A DNA stretch of 64,000 bases from Haemophilus sp. CCUG 60358 (GCF_001679485.1 NZ_LZOZ01000014.1:200242-264241), one strand, 5' to 3'; shown: positions 45,716-54,324, numbered from the stretch's first letter. The notes: a model not told the origin generated them from the letters alone. A program made the numbers and translations.

Positions 45716-47953
45716 ATGGCTAGTTTAATTACGCCACAATTTGAACGCTACGTTGCAGAACAAACTATTGCACGTGGCACAGTGCAGTTTGATGAATTTA
45801 TTTTCGCCAATATTCCAGGGTTAAATGAGAACAATCTTGCGCAATATCTCACTATGCCAACATCGGCACAAATTGTACACCGCCAAGCGGTATCACAAAG
45901 TGGCGTGATTAATGAAAATGCCGTTGTGTATTCGGTGACGATTGGAACAGAAGTAGGCGATTTTGATTTTAATTTCATCGGTTTGATCAATAAATCAAAA
46001 AATATGCTTGCCGTTGCCGTACAAACTGCACCGGTGAAAAAAACACGCAATAAAAATGCCGTGCAAGGCAACAGCATTACGCGCAACATCCTTTTGGAGT
46101 TTTCAGGTGCAAAAGCCTTAACCGGCATTAATGTGAACGCAAACACATGGCAAATTGATTTTACTGTGCGCTTACATGGACTTGATGAAAAAATCCGTTT
46201 AACCAATCGTGATCTGTATGGCAGAGCAGTATTTTTCGATGATAGTTTTCTGGTTAAACGTAAAACAGGCAATCAATTTACTATTCAACCAGGCAATGCT
46301 TATGTTGAAGGTGTTCGTATGGATTTATCCGTACTTTATAACCTCACAGCAAACAATTTGCCATGTTCAGTTTACGCCGATCTAGTGCATCATTGCACCG
46401 TAACGGGAGAATACCAAACCGAAATTAAGTATCTCACGCAATCAAAAGCGGATTATGTAGATACTGCAAGCCGCCAACATTATGTACAAATTCTGGCGGA
46501 TATTGACAGCCAAGGCAATGTGACAGATCGCCGCTTGCTTTCGCCGTTTTTGGGTATGAATCCGCTTACATTAGATGACACAACCGAAAATACCAAAGAT
46601 AAACGGGGTCATACGCACAAGTTACCTATCGCAAGTTTAGTTAAAAAGGGGATTGTAAAATTATTTTCAGGCTATGATTCAGATGCCGAAGATATGGCTG
46701 CAACCCCGAAAGCAATTAAAGGCTTAAAAGCATTAATTGATGCAATTACGCGTAATTTGGGTAATTACATTCCAAACAGTAAAAAATCCTCTGCGGTAAA
46801 TAGTAATAGTGCAGAAACCGTCGCAACCAGTGCAGCGGCCAAAACCGCTTATGATAAAGGTGCGGAAGCCAAAACGGCAGCGGATAAAGCAAACCAAAAT
46901 GCTGAAGGTCGAGTACCGAAAACAGGTGACACTACTATAAACGGTACATTGAGGGCTAAAAATATATCTGGGGGATGGAGCGCTTATCAATTTGAGACAT
47001 CACAGGGTTATTGGCAGTTAGAGGCACACCCAAATTCGCACGAAGCGGCTAATCGTCGTTTTAATATGATGTTTATCCCTAATATAGGCGATCGTGTCTA
47101 TCTATCATTCCCCGCACTAGGAAATAACGGCGAAGTTGTTGCCTATCAAAGCTGGGCGATAAATAAAGCTGGTGATTCTATGACTGGCATTTTGTATTCC
47201 GTCGGCATCTCATCTAAACATTATGGGTATGGTAACTATGCTAATCAATATACCAGCGGCGCACCGTTTTTAGTTAATGCCGAGGGATCTCAAGATCGTG
47301 ATACATATCATCCATTTGTTAAAGGGTTGGTGCGGTCAAAAGGACGTTATGGCGCTGGATTTTCGTTCGGTTACACGACCAAGCAAGGCGCTGGCGATGG
47401 ATTCGGCAGAGGGATAATTAACCTTATCGAAGATAATGGGACAAGTAAAAACTGGAGCTTCGAACACAGTGGAGATTTTGTCTCGCCAGGAGACGTAAAA
47501 ACATCATTGGGGAAATCTTTAAATAATGCAATCTACAAAGATGAAGGAACTCATGACATTGCACTATCTTGGGTTTCAGATGGATTAAAAGTCCGTCTAG
47601 ATAAAACTGATTTGGGGCGAGTCGCCTTTAAACATGATATAGCTAAGGAGCAACTTGTCTGGCAAGGTGAAATGCGTAATGAGCTCACCGTGACTTTACC
47701 TGTTGATAGAGGAATCCTTTTTGTCTGTGTTACAAAATCATGGGGGGCAGGAACTATCGTTGATATGTGGTTATCTGCACCGATAGAACATTGTAATAAT
47801 ACACGAATAGGTGACCAAGATGCAGGTGGCTCAGCAGGTGACTATAACTTTTCTATGGCGATTAAATTAACCAGAAATGGAAGAAATTTAACCCTTACAC
47901 CAGAAAATGCAAGGAAGCCTATTATTAAGAAAATTGTAGTAGTGGGGGCCTAA
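45716..47953 (+). CDS. Tail fibre protein (P2 gpH-like N-terminus)
   Basis: 745 residues. The N-terminal 150 residues (SLITPQFERYVAEQTIARG... FDEFIFANIPG) are the DUF3751-type baseplate attachment domain. At about 355-415 the alternating SAETVATSAAAKTAYDKG and AKTAADKANQNAEGRVPKTGDT form the fibre repeat. The C-terminal 330 residues, aromatic- and Gly-rich (GYWQLEAHP, FSFGYTTKQGAGDG), should bind the host receptor. Followed by its assembly chaperone. Confidence 0.9.
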   Translation: MASLITPQFERYVAEQTIARGTVQFDEFIFANIPGLNENNLAQYLTMPTSAQIVHRQAVSQSGVINENAVVYSVTIGTEVGDFDFNFIGLINKSKNMLAVAVQTAPVKKTRNKNAVQGNSITRNILLEFSGAKALTGINVNANTWQIDFTVRLHGLDEKIRLTNRDLYGRAVFFDDSFLVKRKTGNQFTIQPGNAYVEGVRMDLSVLYNLTANNLPCSVYADLVHHCTVTGEYQTEIKYLTQSKADYVDTASRQHYVQILADIDSQGNVTDRRLLSPFLGMNPLTLDDTTENTKDKRGHTHKLPIASLVKKGIVKLFSGYDSDAEDMAATPKAIKGLKALIDAITRNLGNYIPNSKKSSAVNSNSAETVATSAAAKTAYDKGAEAKTAADKANQNAEGRVPKTGDTTINGTLRAKNISGGWSAYQFETSQGYWQLEAHPNSHEAANRRFNMMFIPNIGDRVYLSFPALGNNGEVVAYQSWAINKAGDSMTGILYSVGISSKHYGYGNYANQYTSGAPFLVNAEGSQDRDTYHPFVKGLVRSKGRYGAGFSFGYTTKQGAGDGFGRGIINLIEDNGTSKNWSFEHSGDFVSPGDVKTSLGKSLNNAIYKDEGTHDIALSWVSDGLKVRLDKTDLGRVAFKHDIAKEQLVWQGEMRNELTVTLPVDRGILFVCVTKSWGAGTIVDMWLSAPIEHCNNTRIGDQDAGGSAGDYNFSMAIKLTRNGRNLTLTPENARKPIIKKIVVVGA

Positions 47954-48553
47954 ATGAAAGCTTGGTTTTTAAAGACTGATATTAGTCAATATGTGATTTT
48001 TCCAGAACCGGAAGATAAAACAAAATATCACGAAATTGAAATAGCAAATATCGAGGAATTGATAAATAAAAAATTAGTTAAGAGCAATGGCAAAATGATT
48101 TTAGTCAATGCTCCAGAGAGCGAGTTTTATGAGTGGAATGGAAAAGATTGGGAAATTCCTCAAGAAAAACTGACCGTACTTTTTACACAACAAAAAGAAG
48201 GCTTACTCAATAAGTTAGCGGACAAAGCTGACCAACTTAAAAATAGCCTACTGGCAGGGTATCCACAGACGGAAATTGAAAGTTTTTACCGTCAAGAAAA
48301 AGAGGCTCTCGCATGGCAAGCCGACCACAACACCCCTACACCGATGCTTTCACAAATTGCTCGTGTACGTGGTGTACCACTGGATATGCTAATTAGCAAA
48401 GTGATTGAAAAATCCGCTCAGTTTGCTGTGGCGATTGGAATCATTATTGGGCAACGTCAGGCATTTGAAGACCGCTTGGTCGCTTTAAAAACGCCCGATG
48501 ATTTAACCGCACTTGAACAGGAGATTGAACAATGGCAATTCCAAACAAATTAA
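47954..48553 (+). CDS. Tail fibre assembly chaperone
   Basis: 199 residues starting directly at the end of the fibre gene. N-terminal half carries YEWNGKDWEI and the C-terminal half is the Caudo_TAP-like EKEALAWQADHNTPTPMLSQIARVRG. Needed for folding of the fibre tip. Uptake signal near the 3' end (48506). Confidence 0.88.
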   Translation: MKAWFLKTDISQYVIFPEPEDKTKYHEIEIANIEELINKKLVKSNGKMILVNAPESEFYEWNGKDWEIPQEKLTVLFTQQKEGLLNKLADKADQLKNSLLAGYPQTEIESFYRQEKEALAWQADHNTPTPMLSQIARVRGVPLDMLISKVIEKSAQFAVAIGIIIGQRQAFEDRLVALKTPDDLTALEQEIEQWQFQTN

Positions 48554-48810
48554 AACGCTATGGCTATCACGTGGTCATTGCCATAGACCAACTGTTTAAC
48601 GCCTTAACAGGTGGCGCAGCAGATGAAACTCTTTCCAGCCGCACTTATCGAGGCGCGGTATTCGCGGAAAACCCGAAAAAACGCTGGCGTGTGTTGTATC
48701 GTGTCATCAACGGCATTTTTTTTGACCGCAATCACTGTAAAATGGCCTATGAAAGCGAGATTTCAGGCAAACAACATGATGAACGCTTTAAGGCGGTGCA
48801 GCGTGGGTGA
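48532..48810 (+). CDS. Small phage protein after the fibre genes
   Basis: 92 residues. YGYHVVIAIDQLFNALTGGAADETLSSRTYRGAVF and FDRNHCKMAYESEISGKQ: a conserved-looking protein often found next to tail-fibre genes, with no assigned role that I can name. Overlaps the fibre chaperone by 22 nt. Confidence 0.7.
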   Translation: MAIPNKLKRYGYHVVIAIDQLFNALTGGAADETLSSRTYRGAVFAENPKKRWRVLYRVINGIFFDRNHCKMAYESEISGKQHDERFKAVQRG

Positions 48811-49144
48811 GATTATTTTTAACTGGATTCGCGGCGATGACGAAGCAGAAACCCTCGTTTTTACTGAAGAAAACGGCGAACCCTTAGATTTTACAGGCAG
48901 TCGGTTTGATTGCGATATCGTGCCCTTATGGAGTGCAAGCGAGAAGATTCATCTATCGACGGACAACCAAGGCATTCTTATCAGTGGAAATGAAGTCAGC
49001 CTCATTATCGCCCATGAACAGACAGAAAATGTAACGTGGAAAGAGGCAAGATTTGACCTGCAACAAACCACGCCAGACGGCAAAATTAAAACGTGGTGTA
49101 ACGGCAAAGTGCGGTTACAACACGATATTACGCGGAGAGTATGA
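48803..49144 (+). CDS. Small baseplate-region protein
   Basis: 113 residues from a GTG at 48803 with AAGGCGG seven bases before; longer upstream frame only shadows the previous gene. IFNWIRGDDEAETLVFTEENGEPLDFTGSRFDCDI looks like a small beta-sandwich of the kind found in baseplate upper proteins. Uptake signal at 49107. Confidence 0.66.
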   Translation: MGEIIFNWIRGDDEAETLVFTEENGEPLDFTGSRFDCDIVPLWSASEKIHLSTDNQGILISGNEVSLIIAHEQTENVTWKEARFDLQQTTPDGKIKTWCNGKVRLQHDITRRV

Positions 49145-49296
49145 TGCAAACTATCCAAGTAAAACCCAAACAAACCGTGCAAATCCAGGTTAAGCCTTGT
49201 GTAAAGCTGGCAAGCCTTGCACTGTTTGATAAAGCACTTTTAACAATTTACAACCAAGCTAAAGAGGACTACAAAAATGGAAAAATTAGAAATTAA
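49141..49296 (+). CDS. Very small phage protein
   Basis: 51 residues; ATGA overlap with the previous stop and a 20-nt overlap with the next gene, so it fills a continuous coupled series. MMQTIQVKPKQTVQIQVKPCVKLA... Not recognised. Confidence 0.5.
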   Translation: MMQTIQVKPKQTVQIQVKPCVKLASLALFDKALLTIYNQAKEDYKNGKIRN

Positions 49297-49642
49297 CCAA
49301 CAAGACCAAGCTTTTATCTATCAACTTGGAAAAGACATTGCCCACTTACAAGAGACGGTGGCAGCCTTACAAGTCTCCGCTACCGCTCAACAGGGGACAA
49401 AAACCCAATGGGTGCAGAAAGTGACGTTAAAACCGGGGTCAACCGAATCTCAGATAATAAATGTGAAAGTTAATCCTGAATTAGTGGGGAAAGGGGGTAT
49501 GGCATTATTTGCCAACGCTACTATGGAAAACGCCTATTTCAAAGAAATTTACGAAATGCCTGCGGATGCATCATATTTCCCAATTTATCTCATTGCGTTT
49601 GTAGACCCTGCACAGGTGGATTTTGTGAGTGAGGTGGGTTAG
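49277..49642 (+). CDS. Phage protein of unknown function
   Basis: 121 residues. N-terminal helix/coiled coil (about 8-40), then a beta-rich part with NPELVGKGGMALFANATMENAYFKEIYEMP. Not recognised; likely baseplate or fibre-associated by position. Confidence 0.66.
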   Translation: MEKLEINQQDQAFIYQLGKDIAHLQETVAALQVSATAQQGTKTQWVQKVTLKPGSTESQIINVKVNPELVGKGGMALFANATMENAYFKEIYEMPADASYFPIYLIAFVDPAQVDFVSEVG

Positions 49643-49699
49643 AGATTCTTTCATTCTTAATTATCATAATATTGAATCATTAATATCGTAGATTTTTAT

Positions 49700-50467
49700 A
49701 TGTGGAAACAACAAAAACTAAAATTATCCCCACAGGCAAAAACAACATTACAAAACGCACAAAAGGGGATTATTTCCCCTTTTTCGCTATCTGTAAGTGG
49801 TACTAAGTTAGGTGTGCATAATTGGTCGCACGGCATCAAAGAAAAATCAAATCACTATTTGTCACCCGAAAATGCCGTGAAAGCACTAGCGGCAAAGTTG
49901 GTTGATTATGCCGATCCGAATCGCCCTAAAGGTGTGCAGGATGTCGTGGTCATTATGGTGACAAGTAGCAATATTGATCAGTTTATTGCAGAGTTGGAAA
50001 AAGTGCGTGAGCTATTGCCAGAGCCAACATTTAAGCAAGCGCTAGACTATGCGAAATCAAGTAAAGATTTACAAGAAACAAAAATGATAAAAACGCCAAC
50101 TATGGCAAGTCCATCATTTTCCAATAGTGCCGATATTACGCCAAGTTCAGCCCGCACGATGCAAAGTATTTTACGCAATGCGACATCTGCAGCGGTTGCT
50201 GCGCAAACTAAAGATCCGATGGCGATGATAGAAGCGTTAAAGGCCGCTAAAAAAGAACGCGATAAAGCCAATAATGAAAAAGTCGAAAAAATGCTGAACA
50301 CATCGGCGAATGTGTATGCGTTTTCCGTTTCGGATTATCTCGAAGTGGCGGAAACAAAAATCAAATTGAATGTGCCTACAGCGGGTAATGTGTTTACTGC
50401 TTGTGTGATGTTTATTGGCACAGATTTAACCAATATTAGAGGAATGTTGCAAAATGCCGAAACGTAA
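49700..50467 (+). CDS. HP1-type tail/baseplate protein
   Basis: 255 residues. The N-terminus (about 25-105) has a small mixed fold ending PKGVQDVVVIMVTSSN; the centre is Ala/Ser/Lys-rich and helical (about 150-200); the C-terminus is beta-rich. No named family. Overlaps the next gene by 14 nt. Confidence 0.7.
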   Translation: MWKQQKLKLSPQAKTTLQNAQKGIISPFSLSVSGTKLGVHNWSHGIKEKSNHYLSPENAVKALAAKLVDYADPNRPKGVQDVVVIMVTSSNIDQFIAELEKVRELLPEPTFKQALDYAKSSKDLQETKMIKTPTMASPSFSNSADITPSSARTMQSILRNATSAAVAAQTKDPMAMIEALKAAKKERDKANNEKVEKMLNTSANVYAFSVSDYLEVAETKIKLNVPTAGNVFTACVMFIGTDLTNIRGMLQNAET

Positions 50468-51017
50468 TCCCAGTGTACAACTTGCACTAAATGGCACGCC
50501 AATTTATTTAAACAATATTTTAATGTCGGTTTCAGTCAAACGCGAAGAAAAAGACATGAGCGGTCAAAAATCCAGTACAAAAAAATCAGATAAAGGCGTA
50601 AAAGCTAAAGAATTAAACGTTACTGGATTTATCCCATACAGTCAAAAAGAATGGCTCACCAAATTATTTAACTTAGCAGAATCTGAAGACGGCAAAGGCG
50701 AGCAAAGCAAATACCGTGTGTCTTGTACCATTGCCGAGGCGGTGAATATGCGAGAAGTACAATTTAGTGGCGAAGTGTCAGCAATAGAACAAAGCGGACA
50801 ATTAGGGTGGGCTATATCATTCACCTTGCGCGAAGTTAATTCAGTGGCCGAGAAAAAAGACCAACGCAAGAAAAAACCGAAAGCCAAGGCACAAGGTGAA
50901 AAAGCACCAACAGCGAATAAAAGTGCGGGTGAAAATTCGGGGAAATCTGGAGAAGAAAATAAGTCGGACGAAAGAAAAGGCTGGGCAAAAGATTTAGATG
51001 ATTGGATTGGTTCATAA
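50454..51017 (+). CDS. Baseplate complex protein, HP1-type
   Basis: 187 residues. The first 125 residues are a beta-rich domain (LALNGTPIYLNNILMSVSVKREEKDM, KAKELNVTGFIPYSQKEWL); the tail is a Lys/Ala/Glu low-complexity linker ending KGWAKDLDDWIGS. Its stop is directly followed by the spike gene. Confidence 0.75.
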   Translation: MPKRNPSVQLALNGTPIYLNNILMSVSVKREEKDMSGQKSSTKKSDKGVKAKELNVTGFIPYSQKEWLTKLFNLAESEDGKGEQSKYRVSCTIAEAVNMREVQFSGEVSAIEQSGQLGWAISFTLREVNSVAEKKDQRKKKPKAKAQGEKAPTANKSAGENSGKSGEENKSDERKGWAKDLDDWIGS

Positions 51018-52619
51018 ATGAAAATTATAAAAACATGCATTATCGATGATGAAGAATTGGAACTTGCTGATGAACTTATCGTTTTAGAACTTAATAATAC
51101 AGGGCGTGGATTTGTCACGGTTCGCACAGATAAAGATTGTATCGGCAAAAGCGCAGTTTTTGAGATGGGAGAATATGATCACTATTACAAATGGTTTGAC
51201 GGTATTGTTGAGCGTGAACAAAGTGCGGAAAACGGCTATAAAAAATTATTTATTCGCGAAAAAGTGGCCGTGTTTGAAAAGCCGTTAAATTGCTCTCATC
51301 GCCATATTACTTTGCGCGATTTATGCGCGTGGATTACAAGCCAAACAAAAATCCCAGTAAAGGTGCCGCAAGTGGATTATGCGGATACGCCGATTTCGTT
51401 ATTCACTCATAATGGCAGTGGTTATCAGCTTTTAGCCAATATTGGGCGACAATATCAAATAGCAGATTATATGTGGCAACAATCGCCAGACGGTTCTTTG
51501 TTTGTTGGTTCGCATAAAGATTCACGCTGGGCAGGCAAGAATATTGAGTTTGACGAAAGCATGACATTAACAAGCGGTAGCAATGATATGACAATTCCTA
51601 TCACAGCCGCTATTCGACCTGGTGCAATCATTAATGGCAATAAAATTCAGAAAGTGGAATTGCATGGCGATGATTATGTACTTTCGTGGGAAAATCTAGG
51701 CAAAGACGGCAAGCCCGAACAAAAAAGCCCAGAACGCCGACAAATGGAAAAAACATTCCCGGAACTGGCGGGCGGGTATCATTTGCCGAAGTATGCGAAA
51801 GTAGTTGGTATTGCAGATCCATCAAGCGGTGGCGATATTTCCGATCCGTTCCGTCCAAAGTATGCCGTTGAGCTGCAGCTACTGGACGAAAACGGAAACG
51901 AGGATAAAACTGTGCCGGTTTATCCTGCAGTACCGTTACCTGTAACAAGTACAGGTTCACAAGGCGGAGATTTTGCTTTTCCTGAAGTGGGAACGATGGT
52001 TGAAGTAGGTTTCGCTTATGGGCGAAGCGATCAGCCTTTTGTACGCACTATGTTAGCGCAAGGAAAAACAGTACCGAGTATTGCACCTGGAGAACAACTC
52101 AAACAGCAACGCCCCGAAGTGTATGAACGCACCGATGCTGCAGGCAATAAGATTCGCGAAACCGATCAGAAGATTACAGATAAATCATTTGAACGCTATA
52201 TCGAAACCGACAGCGAAGTAAAACAAATTGGCACGTCAAATGTGACGATTGATTCTGATAAAACTGAAACTATTGGCGGAAATAAAACTGTTAGCGTGTT
52301 GGGCAGTATCAATGACACGACAGCAAGTAATCGAACTGTAGGGACAGGTGGCACGCTACAAGAAAAAATAGTCGGATTGGCTCAACGTGTTTCAGACGAA
52401 AAGAATAAATTTGTGGCGCCGCTAAGTTATATGGGTACTGAAGGGCAAAACATATTTAGACTTTTGGAAGATACCATTCAACTATTAGGCGAGGTGGCAA
52501 GCACAGTGGCAACTCATACTCATAGAGGATCGCCACCGCCAGATCAAGCAAGCACATTCAACCAGCAGGCGAACAAAGCAAAAGTAATCAAAGGTAAACT
52601 CACGCCGATTATTGAATAA
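51018..52619 (+). CDS. Baseplate hub and spike protein (gpD/gpV-like)
   Basis: 533 residues. The first ~240 residues resemble a gpD/gp27-like hub domain, residues ~250-350 an OB-fold gp5/V-type segment (GDFAFPEVGTMVEVGFAYGRSDQPFV), then a repetitive beta-helix-like stretch (DSEVKQIGTSNVTIDSDKTE), and near the C-terminus THTHRGSPPP, whose H-x-H recalls the metal-binding apex of puncturing spikes. Combines jobs that P2 splits between V and D. Last gene of the late operon. Confidence 0.82.
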   Translation: MKIIKTCIIDDEELELADELIVLELNNTGRGFVTVRTDKDCIGKSAVFEMGEYDHYYKWFDGIVEREQSAENGYKKLFIREKVAVFEKPLNCSHRHITLRDLCAWITSQTKIPVKVPQVDYADTPISLFTHNGSGYQLLANIGRQYQIADYMWQQSPDGSLFVGSHKDSRWAGKNIEFDESMTLTSGSNDMTIPITAAIRPGAIINGNKIQKVELHGDDYVLSWENLGKDGKPEQKSPERRQMEKTFPELAGGYHLPKYAKVVGIADPSSGGDISDPFRPKYAVELQLLDENGNEDKTVPVYPAVPLPVTSTGSQGGDFAFPEVGTMVEVGFAYGRSDQPFVRTMLAQGKTVPSIAPGEQLKQQRPEVYERTDAAGNKIRETDQKITDKSFERYIETDSEVKQIGTSNVTIDSDKTETIGGNKTVSVLGSINDTTASNRTVGTGGTLQEKIVGLAQRVSDEKNKFVAPLSYMGTEGQNIFRLLEDTIQLLGEVASTVATHTHRGSPPPDQASTFNQQANKAKVIKGKLTPIIE

Positions 52620-52636
52620 CATATTTACATTTAAAC

Positions 52637-52666
52637 AAAGCGGTCTATTGACCGCTATTTTTTTTG
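52637..52666 (+). terminator. Terminator of the prophage late operon
   Basis: AGCGGTC (52639-52645), short loop, GACCGCT (52650-52656), then a T-run. It separates the late operon from the two-gene right-end operon. Confidence 0.85.
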
Positions 52667-52685
52667 AAAATTTATAAAAAAATGC

Positions 52686-52720
52686 TTGCATTTAAATTTA
52701 AATTGTCCTATTATTAGGAC
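52686..52720 (+). promoter_or_regulatory. Promoter and operator of the right-end operon
   Basis: TTGCAT (52686-52691), 17-nt spacer, TATTAT (52709-52714). The palindrome GTCCTA-TTAT-TAGGAC (52705-52720) covers the -10. This layout points to an autoregulated operon transcribed independently of the lytic programme. An untranslated leader with small GC-rich hairpins follows, ending in AAAGGAGG before the first gene. Confidence 0.75.
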
Positions 52721-52772
52721 GTAGAAAGGAAGCCCACAGGGGGCGCCTGAAATAAGCCTAAAGGAGGCAATT

Positions 52773-53057
52773 ATGACAACTCAAACTATCCAAATCAAAA
52801 AACCTCAATTAATCGGTTCAGAAAAACAAATCAAATGGGCTAATGATATTATTGATAATATCATTAAAATCCTTGGTGAAATTGAAATCCCTCAAGGCGC
52901 AACCGCAGAACAAATTGCGCACGTACAAAAAATTATTGATACATTCTTTGGCCGTCAAGAATCTTGGGTTTGGATTGATAAATATAGTCGCTTTACAAGT
53001 ACAACTCCAAAACAAACAATCTTTGCAGTCGTGATGGTTGATGGCGGAAAAAAATAA
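52773..53057 (+). CDS. Right-end operon gene 1, unknown function
   Basis: 94 residues. A strong AAAGGAGG site precedes the ATG. Contains LIGSEKQIKWANDIIDNIIKIL and GRQESWVWIDKYSRF; the pattern KQIxWAxxI is seen in many small bacterial and phage proteins of unknown function. No membrane segment. Made from a promoter of its own after the late terminator. Confidence 0.68.
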   Translation: MTTQTIQIKKPQLIGSEKQIKWANDIIDNIIKILGEIEIPQGATAEQIAHVQKIIDTFFGRQESWVWIDKYSRFTSTTPKQTIFAVVMVDGGKK

Positions 53058-53061
53058 TAAC

Positions 53062-53079
53062 AAGCCTCGAAAGAGGCTT
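53062..53079 (+). terminator. Intergenic hairpin in the right-end operon
   Basis: AAGCCTC-GAAA-GAGGCTT followed by TATTTTAAGGAG. A stem with a GNRA-type loop and a short T-rich tail; it may reduce readthrough into the second gene or stabilise the first message. Confidence 0.6.
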
Positions 53080-53099
53080 TATTTTAAGGAGAATCAAAA

Positions 53100-53612
53100 A
53101 TGAATTATAAAGAAATCATGTATTCAATAGGGCAATTAGTTCGCTGCGTTTATGGCGTTGATATTCCGGTAAATATTCAAAACACTATCATTCGGTTTCC
53201 AGCAAAAGGAATCGGATTAATGAATCAACGTGGAGATATAATTAAATCAAATTCACAAGATGAAATTATGCGTTTGATGGATAAGATACCTAGTGACTTA
53301 ACCGACCCTAAAGACAAAATGGGTTTTGATGCGCAAGGCTCGTTTTGGTTAGGATATTATCACTATGCAAAATTGACGGATGACATCAAAAATTATGGAG
53401 CAGATGAATTAGCCGAATGCGGGAAGGCACTTTATGGCGACCAATGGCAAACAAACCTCGCAAAAGAACTAGGGTTATCAGATGCGCGTAGAATAAGATT
53501 TTGGCTAACAAATGAAAGAAAAATACCAACAGGGGTTTGGGCTGATATTTTTGTACTTCTAAATAAGAAGAAAATGAAGATTGAAACTATCATCAATAAA
53601 GTTTCAGTATGA
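53100..53612 (+). CDS. Right-end operon gene 2, HTH-like regulator of unknown role
   Basis: 170 residues with AAGGAG before the ATG. The C-terminal segment (about 105-160), ALYGDQWQTNLAKELGLSDA then RIRFWLTNERKIPTGVW, reads as a helix-turn-helix of the kind found in phage regulators. The palindrome over the operon promoter is a plausible target. Not expected to be structural, because the late terminator lies upstream. Confidence 0.65.
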   Translation: MNYKEIMYSIGQLVRCVYGVDIPVNIQNTIIRFPAKGIGLMNQRGDIIKSNSQDEIMRLMDKIPSDLTDPKDKMGFDAQGSFWLGYYHYAKLTDDIKNYGADELAECGKALYGDQWQTNLAKELGLSDARRIRFWLTNERKIPTGVWADIFVLLNKKKMKIETIINKVSV

Positions 53613-53619
53613 TTTCAAA

Positions 53620-53643
53620 GGCGGGATTCTCCCGCTTTTTTTA
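53620..53643 (+). terminator. Terminator of the right-end operon
   Basis: GCGGGA (53621-53626), loop TTC, TCCCGC (53630-53635), then T-run. Confidence 0.88.
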
Positions 53644-54208
53644 TTTCAACGAAATCAATTTCGTCGGCATTTATCACGTAAAATCTAAGTTATTGTTTAA
53701 AAAATAAATTTACTCAATAAACCATATCAAAAGAATCTCACGGAATTTTTTCACGTAAAAATACAAGGCACGGAAAATCCACTTCCTCCCCCGCCGAATT
53801 TGCGTTAAAAATTTACATTTTTTCAGTTAATTTTCAGCTGGTAGAATTAGGTAAGTAGTTGAAGTAAAAGAGATCATTTTACTGAAAGAATAGAGATCTT
53901 AACTGTAAAATTTACGGGGTTTTACAGTGTTTTTCACTTAAAAGAGATCTTTAAATTGATATAGAGTTTTTTAACTATATGATTTTCATTATATTTATAA
54001 GTTTTACGTGGGATTTTTTTAGAGAAAACTGTTTCAGTTAAAAGCTCTGGCGATCATCGCCACAGGATAAAATATAATAGCAATAACTAAATAAAATCTG
54101 CTGCCAGTTTATCGCCACTTAACCGCCAGTATTAAAAATTAGGTGTGAATTTTTGATATAAAAAAAGCCGCTTAGTGCGACTATCTTTTTGATTTTTAAT
54201 TGTTTTTA
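53644..54208. other. Non-coding right arm of attP, rich in short repeats
   Basis: About 565 AT-rich bases without a convincing gene. Contents: palindrome ACGAAAT-CA-ATTTCGT (53649-53664); AGAGATC at three places (in 53866-53875, 53891-53900 and 53940-53951); inverted repeat ACTGTAAAA/TTTTACAGT (53902-53928); palindrome TGGCGATCATCGCCA (54048-54062); and GCCAGTTTATCGCCACT (54103-54119), which recurs with one change on the other side of the att core at 20541-20557. After excision these arms flank attP, so integrase, IHF and Cox sites are expected here. Confidence 0.7.
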
Positions 54209-54268
54209 ATGGTGCCCGAAGCCAGACTTGAACTGGCACGCCTCGAAAGGCGAGGGATTTTAAATCCC
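54209..54268. repeat. attR: right copy of the 60-bp att core
   Basis: Perfect copy of 20389-20448 and part of the functional tRNA-Leu gene: integration restored the tRNA from phage-carried sequence. Confidence 0.96.
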
Positions 54269-54296
54269 TTGTGTCTACCGATTCCACCACTCGGGC
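54210..54296 (-). tRNA. tRNA-Leu (UAA)
   Basis: 87 nt with encoded CCA. Begins GCCCGAGTGGTGGAAT, anticodon arm GGGAT-TTTAAAA-TCCC with anticodon UAA, long class II variable arm, T-arm GTTCAAGTC, acceptor pairing GCCCGAG/TTCGGGC. Last gene of a Gly-Cys-Leu tRNA operon, and the integration target of the prophage. Confidence 0.97.
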
Positions 54297-54324
54297 ATTG
54301 AGTGATTAACTAACTGCGTGGTTA

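Larger units (their letters stand above)
20389..54268. mobile_element. Complete HP1/P2-like prophage (about 33.8 kb) in tRNA-Leu
   Basis: Bounded by a perfect 60-bp direct repeat derived from tRNA-Leu; repeat-to-repeat distance 33,820 bp. It has a full temperate myovirus set in P2 order: integrase, CI/Cox switch, GpA replication, Ogr-type activator, divergent portal/terminase and scaffold/capsid blocks, contractile tail, lysis and baseplate genes. The integrase matches what I remember of phage HP1 Int almost residue for residue, with the same length and catalytic positions. No gene is visibly broken. Seventeen exact uptake signals inside suggest long residence in Haemophilus. Confidence 0.96.

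Noticed and set aside
53649..53664. Palindrome ACGAAAT-CA-ATTTCGT as a terminator
   Set aside because: No T-run follows, and a good terminator already lies at 53620-53643; listed as part of the att arm.
20389..54268. Mu-like transposable phage
   Set aside because: Haemophilus often carries Mu-like prophages, but this one has a tyrosine integrase, tRNA att repeats and P2-type genes, and no transposase genes.
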